NCBI GenBank assembly: GCA_050014415.1
Contig: JBEKDJ010000328.1
Span: 1-5,695 of the forward strand
From: JBEKDJ01 sp050014415
GTDB taxonomy: Bacteria > Desulfobacterota > BSN033 > UBA1163
Direction: 5' to 3'
Length of the DNA stretch: 5,695 nt
The notes beneath the pieces were generated by a model. It saw nothing but the letters and a program-made list of their open reading frames with translations. It ran no database searches and was not told where the DNA came from. Each line of letters starts with the position of its first letter. Positions within the stretch are counted from its first letter, which is position 1. The translations under genes were made by a program, and so were the position numbers. Below, one piece after another: positions 1 through 5,519 of this stretch.

Positions 1-102
1 GGATTCTTGCTGCGATACGTTCAGACCAAGGATTTCTTGCCATTCGCCTGGTATAGATTTATATTGGGTGCTCTGGTTATCGTGGTTACCATAGTACGTT
101 AG
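1..102 (+). CDS. uppP: C-terminal end of undecaprenyl-diphosphatase (partial)
   Basis: The first 34 codons form an open frame that enters from the left edge and stops at TAG (100-102). They encode 33 residues starting GFLLRYVQTKDFLPFAWYR and continuing into a hydrophobic tail. A pattern of LL-x-Y-(5-6 residues)-F-x-x-F-x-x-YR followed by a last membrane helix is typical of the extreme C terminus of UppP/BacA. That integral membrane enzyme dephosphorylates undecaprenyl diphosphate so the lipid carrier for peptidoglycan and other surface polymers can be reused. The catalytic motifs lie upstream, outside the window, so the call rests on the tail alone. No clear hairpin terminator follows, and the next gene begins 90 bases on, so co-transcription is possible but not shown. 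Confidence 0.6.
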   Translation, partial: GFLLRYVQTKDFLPFAWYRFILGALVIVVTIVR

Positions 103-192
103 GCAAAGCGAAGATGTCATCGCGAACCCATGGTCTGATAACTGATCATCATCCAGGATGGATATTAGTAGCAGAAAGGCAAGGACTCTTTA

Positions 193-1005
193 ATGAAGCT
201 GAGACATCTCAATAAACCCTTTACGTTTTTTTGGCTCTTCATAATTGTCTGCATTTTCTTCTTTTTTACTTATGCAAAAATTTGGGGAGTCAATTTGCTT
301 GTAAAGGACTGGTACCGGCAAGAATTTGTATTTTCAGGAGGGATGACTATTTCCGAATTTGGCAAAGCCAATCAGTTGAAAAGTCCTTTATTGAAGAATG
401 CATTTGGCTTAGCTTCCTGGGAGGACTTCCAGAAAACGTTGAAGGACCTGAGTCTTACCGAAAAAGAAATATTCAATCAGGTTAACAGGGAATTGGCTTT
501 ACAGGCAAAAGATGAGAATATCTTAGTAAAGTGGTTTAACGGGATTATGAAAAGGTTGCTTCATAATTTCGGATTGGTGACAAAAGATATCCAACGTTCT
601 GGTCAGTCCAGCCCTGCAGTTCTCTGGCTCCACTATGAGCTGTTTCCATTTAAATCCGTGATCAATTTGGCATGGGAACCTGAGAAGAGCAAAGATCAAG
701 TCTTTGAGAGAGAATTCTGTGAGAAGAGGAAGATAGATTATTACAATTTTTCGTGGGATGCTGGCGGACCGAAAGATTGGGGAGAAGTTGATAAAGTTAT
801 AGGGATCATAGATAGCTGTAAGAAGCCTGTTTGGATACATTGCAAGGGCGGCAAAGACAGAACTGGGGGTCTGGTGGCGATATGGAAAAAGGAAAAGGGG
901 TATCCCATAGGTCTAATTTTCAGAGACTTTCAAACGCATGAAGTTCCTGCGTTTACTTGGGTGCAGCAACTCTTTTGTGGAAATCTATCTAATGTTCAAA
1001 ATTAA
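193..1005 (+). CDS. Membrane-anchored dual-specificity / tyrosine phosphatase-like protein
   Basis: A 270-residue protein of the Cys-dependent phosphatase superfamily. Residues 10-31 are a strongly hydrophobic segment after a basic N terminus (K2, R4, K8), so it is probably an uncleaved signal anchor. By the positive-inside rule this would place the catalytic domain outside the cytoplasm. The catalytic domain begins near the RSGQ motif (135-138), which matches the RSxQP motif of bacterial dual-specificity phosphatases. A beta strand KSVINL (154-159) follows, then a candidate general acid D189 in FSWDAGG. The P-loop HCKGGKDRTG (216-225) has nucleophile C217 and phosphate-binding R223. Residues 35-130 are unassigned and mostly helical-looking. 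The ATG at 193 is preceded by AAGGA (181-185) at a suitable distance. The substrate cannot be read from sequence: phosphoprotein, phosphoinositide or another phosphoester are all possible. Its position after uppP may hint at an envelope role, which is inference. Confidence 0.8.
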   Translation: MKLRHLNKPFTFFWLFIIVCIFFFFTYAKIWGVNLLVKDWYRQEFVFSGGMTISEFGKANQLKSPLLKNAFGLASWEDFQKTLKDLSLTEKEIFNQVNRELALQAKDENILVKWFNGIMKRLLHNFGLVTKDIQRSGQSSPAVLWLHYELFPFKSVINLAWEPEKSKDQVFEREFCEKRKIDYYNFSWDAGGPKDWGEVDKVIGIIDSCKKPVWIHCKGGKDRTGGLVAIWKKEKGYPIGLIFRDFQTHEVPAFTWVQQLFCGNLSNVQN

Positions 1006-1348
1006 ATTTAGTCGCCTTATATAAACAATTTGTAGACATTAAACGAATTTCTGCGAAAAATATGGATAAAGGCATAATGGAGCAGGGGTATGCATGAATC
1101 CTGATTGGAGTAGATGGGAGAAATTCCCAAGAGAGATTTTTCAAGTACTTCCTTGTAATCAGTGATTTATAACATTGGCCTCATTACAAGATTTCAAATA
1201 GAAGTCATTCGTATAAAAATGAATGGATGCTCTTGTATATTTCAGTAATCTTTGTTATTTTTCAATTTGAAAATACAGTATGCCTTGTGAAAAAATACAG
1301 TGTATCCCCCATTTACTTCTTTTTACATATTGGTAGATTATTAGCCTG
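1006..1348. other. AT-rich intergenic region, probable control region of the metal operon
   Basis: I find no convincing gene in these 343 bases; the short ATG-initiated frames close within a few codons. Structures visible here are a small hairpin (TGGGAG/TTCCCA, 1115-1129), a palindrome AAGTACTT (1143-1150), an 8-base inverted repeat (1152-1159 with 1183-1190), a 15-base palindrome (1259-1273) and a 22-base-phased direct repeat (1270-1303). The last two sit within 100 bases of the next start codon. That is where an operator of a Zur/Fur-type regulator would be expected for a metal-uptake operon. Confidence 0.6.
1259..1303 (+). promoter_or_regulatory. Candidate operator: palindrome plus 22-base direct repeat
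   Basis: A perfect palindrome TTTTCAA-T-TTGAAAA (1259-1273) overlaps the first of two near-identical 12-base units. These are AAAATACAGTAT (1270-1281) and AAAATACAGTGT (1292-1303), 22 bases apart, or two helical turns. A third, weaker CAGTA core lies at 1243-1247, exactly 33 bases (three turns) before the first. Units on one face of the helix fit cooperative binding by a dimeric repressor. I see no clean -35/-10 pair, although TTGTGA (1285-1290) and TTGAAA (1267-1272) are possible -35 elements. The sequence does not match the gammaproteobacterial Zur consensus well, so the regulator is unknown and zinc control is inferred from the downstream genes. Confidence 0.35.
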
Positions 1349-1612
1349 ATGAATAGAAAACTTGTTTATCTCCTGCTCATTTGTTTCTCTCTCTCCATCC
1401 TGGGACTTGCATTCCATCATCATGAGGATGGAGTCCCCCATGACAATTGTTCTATCTGCCATTATGTCTCCCATCATTCAACTTTGGTCTTTGGAGACGC
1501 TCCTCAAATTTCACCACCGGCTTTCGATATTCTCCTTATCTCTTTAGAAAATACGGTCAACCTTTCCTGTCTTTGTTGCTCTCCGTACTCAAATCGAGCT
1601 CCCCCTGCATAA
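1349..1612 (+). CDS. Small His/Cys-rich secreted or membrane protein (DUF2946-like)
   Basis: An 87-residue protein. Residues 5-22 are a hydrophobic signal sequence or anchor. It is followed at once by HHHE (23-26), H31, a CxxCH motif (C34, C37, H38) and H42-H43, with a second cysteine cluster at C74, C76 and C77 and the ending NRAPPA. This layout resembles the small proteins of the DUF2946 type often found next to metal transport genes: leader, His patch, CxxC, a second hydrophobic segment and an RAPP-like end. A role in handling zinc or another transition metal in the periplasm is inferred from residue content and from the uptake genes starting 80 bases downstream. CxxCH could suggest c-type haem, but the surrounding His content fits metal binding better. 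The start lacks a good Shine-Dalgarno (upstream is ATTATTAGCCTG), so translation may be weak. No better start exists in frame. Confidence 0.65.
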   Translation: MNRKLVYLLLICFSLSILGLAFHHHEDGVPHDNCSICHYVSHHSTLVFGDAPQISPPAFDILLISLENTVNLSCLCCSPYSNRAPPA

Positions 1613-1680
1613 TCTCCAAACCTTAAAACCGCTCTAAGCAAAGAAACCAAGAAACATCTCATCAAAAGAACTGAACACGT

Positions 1681-1688
1681 GGAGGTGA
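1681..1688 (+). promoter_or_regulatory. Strong Shine-Dalgarno for the outer-membrane protein gene
   Basis: GGAGGTGA lies 4 bases before the ATG at 1693. It is a near-complete anti-16S match and contrasts with the weak site of the preceding small gene. It supports the chosen start and high expression of the barrel protein. Confidence 0.7.
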
Positions 1689-1692
1689 CATC

Positions 1693-3150
1693 ATGAAAAT
1701 CATGATTACACTCATCACGCTACTTATATTTTCATCAGGTGCATTTGCTCAAACCTTGGAAGATCGAATAAAAATCCTCGAGGAAACCCTCAAGAAGCAA
1801 GAGCAGACTATCCAAGAACTAAAAATCCTCCAGGAAACCTTAAAAAAACAGGAACAAACCATCGAAGAACAGCGAAAGTTGATTGAGGAATTGAAGGCAG
1901 ACGTTAAACAGCAAAAGGCTCCGGAAGGGACACAGGAGGTAGCCAGGCAGGAAAAGGAGCAGGTTGCCACCGGAAAAGATTATCGGCTTGATGACAGATC
2001 GAGAGCCATCGAACTGAAGACAGCCGCCCCGTTATCACCCCTTCAGGTCACTAAACAGACAACCCCGGGGCTACTCAACCCGGCAATTGGCCTTTCGCTT
2101 GATGCAAATTATTTCTACACGAATCTATCCAAAACCGAGATGAAGGAAGGGAGCATTCCCGGATATCTCTTCGGGGTAGAAAGGGAATTCAAGAAGGGGT
2201 TTAATCTAAGAGAAGCGGAGTTGACTTTCTTCGCCCCTGTAGATCCATATTTCAACCTCTACGCAACGGTTCCTATCACTGAGGACGGGGTTGAACTTGA
2301 AGAGGCCTACTTCGTCACAACATCCCTCCCTGCAGGTTTCCAGTTAAAGGGAGGCAAGTTTAAGAGCGGGTTCGGAAGGCTGAATGCCTTTCATCCTCAT
2401 GCATGGGATTTTGTCGATGCCCCGCTCTCGTACAGGGCCTTTCTCGGTGAAGAAGGACTGGACGAAAAGGGGGTGCAGTTGACCTATCTCCCCAGTCTTC
2501 CTGTCTATACGATATTAGGCTTTGAAGCTTTACAGGGTGAGAACTCGATCCTTTATGGCCCAGATGCAGGATCGGGTGTCCACGCCTTTACAGGTTTCGC
2601 TAAGGCGTCTCTTGACTTCGGTTCGGACCATACCCTCCTTTTTGGAGGGTCTGTGACCGGTGGCAAGACTAAGACCGACACGGTTGCCCCCGAAACCCGA
2701 TTCAGCGGCACTTCCACTCTCTATGATGCTGAACTCACTTACAAGTGGAAACCCTCGAACCAAAAAAGCCTCGTTGTCCAAACTGAGTACCTCTTTAGGC
2801 ATCAAACGGGGGACCTTGAGAGTTTATCAACATTGGCCGTTGATTCGTTAAAGAGAAACCAGGATGGATGGTACATCCAGGCTCTCTATCAATTGGGCAG
2901 ATGGAGAATTGGTACAAGATACGATATCCTGAGTATCTTTACAGATAAGTATGACCTCTCAGGCAGGAAAATCGATTTTGGAAGCCGACCCTATCGGCTC
3001 ACCGGTGCCCTGGAATTCAATCCCACCGAATTCTCGAGAATCAGGCTTCAATACAATTATGATCGATCCGAAAGGAACGACGAACTCAATAACGAGATAC
3101 TCTTGCAGATCATCCTGGCCATCGGCGCTCATGGAGCGCATCCTTTCTAA
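1693..3150 (+). CDS. Outer-membrane barrel protein of metal-uptake operon (zinc-regulated receptor-like)
   Basis: A 485-residue outer-membrane protein. Residues 1-19 are a signal peptide ending SGAFA, with cleavage before Q20. Residues 22-67 form a predicted coiled coil with hydrophobic residues at many 3-4 spaced positions (L22, I26, L29, L33, I40, L43, L50, I57). A polar linker runs to about residue 130. The rest has alternating aromatic and polar strands typical of a beta barrel, with motifs HPHAWDFVD (234-242), a closing strand and the C-terminal IGAHGAHPF. A terminal Phe is the usual recognition signal for outer-membrane assembly. HPHxWDFVD and the AHGAH ending are features I associate with proteins annotated as zinc-regulated outer-membrane receptors. 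I see no TonB plug domain or TonB box, so a porin-like channel is as likely as a TonB-dependent receptor. It probably admits the metal, or a metal complex, that the downstream binding protein collects. Confidence 0.8.
   Translation: MKIMITLITLLIFSSGAFAQTLEDRIKILEETLKKQEQTIQELKILQETLKKQEQTIEEQRKLIEELKADVKQQKAPEGTQEVARQEKEQVATGKDYRLDDRSRAIELKTAAPLSPLQVTKQTTPGLLNPAIGLSLDANYFYTNLSKTEMKEGSIPGYLFGVEREFKKGFNLREAELTFFAPVDPYFNLYATVPITEDGVELEEAYFVTTSLPAGFQLKGGKFKSGFGRLNAFHPHAWDFVDAPLSYRAFLGEEGLDEKGVQLTYLPSLPVYTILGFEALQGENSILYGPDAGSGVHAFTGFAKASLDFGSDHTLLFGGSVTGGKTKTDTVAPETRFSGTSTLYDAELTYKWKPSNQKSLVVQTEYLFRHQTGDLESLSTLAVDSLKRNQDGWYIQALYQLGRWRIGTRYDILSIFTDKYDLSGRKIDFGSRPYRLTGALEFNPTEFSRIRLQYNYDRSERNDELNNEILLQIILAIGAHGAHPF
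1771..1872 (+). repeat. 51-base tandem duplication encoding the coiled coil
   Basis: Two adjacent 51-base units (1771-1821 and 1822-1872) encode KILEETLKKQEQTIQEL and KILQETLKKQEQTIEEQ. By hand count 14 of 17 residues and 39 of 51 bases are identical. Eight of the 12 base differences are silent, so the duplication is not recent and the protein sequence seems to have been kept under selection. Confidence 0.85.
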
Positions 3151-3156
3151 GGAGGT
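3151..3156 (+). promoter_or_regulatory. Shine-Dalgarno that decides the start of the binding-protein gene
   Basis: GGAGGT directly follows the TAA of the barrel gene and touches the ATG at 3157 with no spacer. The next in-frame ATG, at 3163, is 6 bases away, which is a workable spacing. The second ATG is therefore the more likely start. The arrangement also suggests translational coupling to the preceding gene. Confidence 0.7.
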
Positions 3157-3162
3157 ATGAAC

Positions 3163-4047
3163 ATGTTTAAAAGAATATGTCTATCGGTCACTTGGATCCT
3201 CTTTTTTGCAACCCCGGCCTTTGCCAAGTTTAACATTGCTGCAACGCTTCCCTGGATTGGGAGCATCGCCAGTGAAATAGGACAGGACAAGGTACGTGTC
3301 ACTTCGTTTGTGAAGCCAAATCAGGACCCTCACTTCGTGGCGGCAAAACCAAGCATGATCCTCGATGTACGGAAAGCAGATATCCTGATGTACAATGGGA
3401 TGGACCTTGAAATTGGATACCTTCCCGTTCTGGTAGAGTCTTCAAAGAACCCAAAGATACAGCCAGGCAATCCTGGCAATTTCGATTGCTCAAAATTCAT
3501 CGACCCGATTGAAGTACCTACCTCGGTGGACAGAAGCATGGGGGATGTGCACCCCCAGGGGAATCCCCACTATCAGCTCTCTCCCAAAAACATCCTCAGG
3601 GTCGCAGAAGGAATTGTAGGGGTCTTATCCAAGACTGATCCAGAGAATGCAGGCTTCTATATGAAGAATTTCTCCTCCTTTAGGGAACGGCTTGAGGAAA
3701 AACAGAGGGAATGGAGCGCTATACCATTAAGAGGAAAGAAATTCGTGGCTTATCACAAGTTCTTCGAGTACCTTGCCTTAGAGTTGGGATTTGAAATCGT
3801 GGGATATATCGAGCCCAAACCCGGGATTCCGCCATCGGCAAGCTACGTTGAAAAATTAGTTGATATGATCAGGAGGGCAAAGCCGGATGCCATTCTCTCC
3901 CTGAGTTATTATCCACAAAAAGAGGTGAAATTCCTGTCTGAGAAGACAGGGGTGAAAAGCATCATCGTTCCACACGACGTAGACGAAACCGAAAAAGTGA
4001 AGGACTGGTTTTCTCTTATGGACGAGGTATTAAAATCCCTGGAGTGA
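3163..4047 (+). CDS. Metal (probably zinc) ABC transporter substrate-binding protein, ZnuA-like
   Basis: With the start at 3163 the protein has 294 residues; an in-frame ATG at 3157 would add two. Residues 1-21 are a cleavable signal peptide ending PAFA, so the mature protein is periplasmic. It belongs to the cluster 9 (ZnuA/PsaA/TroA, SBP_bac_9) family. Expected metal ligands are H57 in DPHFVAAKPS, H130 or H136 in HPQGNPHYQLSP, H198 in AYHKFFEYL, and possibly H271 or D272 in VPHDVDE. Three histidines suggest zinc over manganese, since Mn-binding relatives usually have Glu at the third site. It lacks the long His-rich loop of enteric ZnuA. The family motif normally near NPHxWLDP reads NPHYQLSP here. 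The length is normal. The gene is tightly linked to the barrel gene before it and the permease after it, so it should deliver metal to that permease. Confidence 0.88.
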   Translation: MFKRICLSVTWILFFATPAFAKFNIAATLPWIGSIASEIGQDKVRVTSFVKPNQDPHFVAAKPSMILDVRKADILMYNGMDLEIGYLPVLVESSKNPKIQPGNPGNFDCSKFIDPIEVPTSVDRSMGDVHPQGNPHYQLSPKNILRVAEGIVGVLSKTDPENAGFYMKNFSSFRERLEEKQREWSAIPLRGKKFVAYHKFFEYLALELGFEIVGYIEPKPGIPPSASYVEKLVDMIRRAKPDAILSLSYYPQKEVKFLSEKTGVKSIIVPHDVDETEKVKDWFSLMDEVLKSLE

Positions 4048-4058
4048 AGGAGTAACAG

Positions 4059-4847
4059 ATGGAGGCTCTCAATTTTCTCATCTACCCTTTTCTTGGCTGT
4101 ATGCTTCTGATCCTGATTCATGCCTATTTCGGGATCCATATTCTGGAGCGTGGGGTTATCTTCTTGGACCTTTCACTTGCACAATTTATTGCACTAGGAA
4201 TTGCATGCTCATTTTTCTTCGGTCATGAATCTACCGGACAATATGTCTTTGCCATCATCTTCGCGGTCATTGGAGCCTCCATCCTTTCCTTTTCAAGGCA
4301 GATCTCCAGGTCTGTTAACATAGAGGCATTTATTGGTGTCCTCTATGTCTTTTCCTTGGCGGGGAGCGTCCTGATCTTGGATCGGACGCCCCATGGTCTT
4401 GAGGAGTTCCAAGCCATTATGAATGGCAATATCCTCTGGTTGACCCCCAAAGACATCCTCCATGCATTTGTCCTCTATACAGCGATCGGGACATTCCAGT
4501 TCATCTTCAGGAAGAAATTCTTTGCTCTCTCCTACGGGGGGGAATACAGGTATTTCTGGGAATTTCTCTTCTTTCTGAGTTTCGCCTTTGTCTTGGTCAG
4601 CTCTGTTCAGGTCGCCGGGATACTCCAGGTCTTTTCCTTTCTTGTCATCCCTGCCCTCATTGGAAGGCTTTACACCAGGGAGCCCTCAAAGATACTCCTT
4701 GCTGGATGGGCCATAGGTTTTTTGGCCAGTGTTTTTGGAGTCTTCTTTTCCTACCGGCTGGATATCCCGACGGCGCCCTTGATTGTCGCCTCTCTGAGCG
4801 TGGCCTTCTTCATCACACTCGCATGGAGGAGCCGAAAAGCAAAGTAA
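4059..4847 (+). CDS. Metal ABC transporter permease, ZnuB-like (ABC-3 family)
   Basis: A 262-residue integral membrane protein with about eight or nine hydrophobic segments (roughly 7-29, 33-55, 61-80, 88-108, 130-150, 165-205, 212-231 and 238-256). Family signatures of ABC-3 permeases (ZnuB, TroC, MntB) are visible. They are GVIFLDLSLAQFIALG (32-47), EAFIGVLYVFSLAGSVLIL (89-107), GNILWLTPKD (123-132), GILQVFSFLVIPALIGRL (187-204) and LDIPTAPLIV (234-243). It forms the inner-membrane channel through which the metal released by the binding protein passes, powered by a separate ATPase. AAGGAG (4047-4052) overlaps the stop codon of the previous gene and sits 6 bases before the ATG, so the pair is surely co-transcribed. 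The ATPase gene normally next to this one is missing from the window. Zinc specificity is inferred from the neighbours. Confidence 0.9.
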   Translation: MEALNFLIYPFLGCMLLILIHAYFGIHILERGVIFLDLSLAQFIALGIACSFFFGHESTGQYVFAIIFAVIGASILSFSRQISRSVNIEAFIGVLYVFSLAGSVLILDRTPHGLEEFQAIMNGNILWLTPKDILHAFVLYTAIGTFQFIFRKKFFALSYGGEYRYFWEFLFFLSFAFVLVSSVQVAGILQVFSFLVIPALIGRLYTREPSKILLAGWAIGFLASVFGVFFSYRLDIPTAPLIVASLSVAFFITLAWRSRKAK

Positions 4848-4886
4848 ATAGAAAAATGAATTGTGTAGAAAAATAGGAAGGGAAAA

Positions 4887-5519
4887 ATGCATACGGAAAT
4901 GACAAGATATCTGGCTGTATTATTGACCACATTGGTTTTTTTCGGTTGTGCCCATGTTACACGAGAGGGGATAATGCAAAGAGTTTCAGAAAAGGCTTCT
5001 TCTTTTGAAGAAATCAATGAAAAAGATAACCAACTACCTGAGGGCTATAGTGAACTTGTCATTAAGGCATCGATAAAAATCCCCCAAAAAGAATTCTATC
5101 TCATTAAAACAAGGCCACCTCGGGATGAAAATTCTCAATATCCCTTCGTACTTGATATAAATGGCCAAGGTGTGTTGTGGATGGTTAATTGTATTTTGGA
5201 CGAACAGAGGATACACATCTGCAGTAAAAGGAATCCTGAAGGAGGGGAGGGCTTAATATGTCGTCTTGAGAAAAGAATACGCCTAAGGTCTGGTTCTTAC
5301 AAAGTATACTTGGGTTTACCAGAAGAGGAGTTTGAAACGGAGGTTTCTATTTCTTTGACTGACGGCTCCTCCAATGTGCTTGAATTTAAACCTATCTATT
5401 GGCGGAGTGGAGACAAGCGTCGAACGTTTTGGAGTGGGATATCCGATTTTGATATTTTTTTTAACGGTAGGCCTTATCGTACCCACCTTATTCACAAGGG
5501 TGGACGTTCGGATTTTTGA
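4887..5519 (+). CDS. Probable lipoprotein of unknown function
   Basis: A 210-residue protein I do not recognise. A short N terminus with R7 is followed by a hydrophobic stretch (8-20) and C21 in VFFGCAH. This fits a lipobox with Gly before Cys, although Phe at -3 and -2 is less usual than Leu and Ala or Ser. The mature protein begins with a charged helical region (about 25-50). A beta-rich body (55-170) follows, containing C102, C112 and C125. The stretch 128-171 (RLRSGSYKVYLGLPEEEFE onwards) looks like a small beta-sandwich of the PEGA/carboxypeptidase-regulatory kind, where a G-x-Y-x-V strand is typical. The ATG at 4887 is preceded by AGGAAGG (4875-4881) with 5 bases between. The gene lies 39 bases after the permease, but its codon use looks more AT-rich. 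Membership of the metal operon is possible but unproven. Confidence 0.6.
   Translation: MHTEMTRYLAVLLTTLVFFGCAHVTREGIMQRVSEKASSFEEINEKDNQLPEGYSELVIKASIKIPQKEFYLIKTRPPRDENSQYPFVLDINGQGVLWMVNCILDEQRIHICSKRNPEGGEGLICRLEKRIRLRSGSYKVYLGLPEEEFETEVSISLTDGSSNVLEFKPIYWRSGDKRRTFWSGISDFDIFFNGRPYRTHLIHKGGRSDF

Noticed and set aside
150..160. Short palindrome CATCC-A-GGATG between the uppP-like tail and the phosphatase gene
   Set aside because: It is only five pairs with a one-base centre and no T-run, so it cannot be a terminator and is too short to call an operator.
523..840. Minus-strand open frame of 105 codons inside the phosphatase gene
   Set aside because: The opposite strand encodes a convincing phosphatase P-loop and membrane anchor; this frame has no domain or start-site support.
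1115..1141. Hairpin TGGGAG/TTCCCA followed by a T-run as a terminator for the phosphatase gene
   Set aside because: The stem is only six pairs and the five-T run begins seven bases after it, too far for a standard intrinsic terminator.
1384..1475. CxxCH in the small protein as a c-type haem site
   Set aside because: A single CxxCH sits among many other His residues beside zinc-type transport genes; no cytochrome features such as a distal Met ligand region are visible.
2530..2805. Minus-strand open frame of 91 codons inside the barrel gene
   Set aside because: It lies wholly within a well-supported coding gene, has no ribosome site and its translation shows no recognisable motif; it is a shadow of the + strand gene.
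4849..4874. Nine-base direct repeat TAGAAAAAT in the spacer after the permease gene
   Set aside because: It is short and A-rich, so chance is likely, and there is no dyad or other sign of a binding site or insertion scar.
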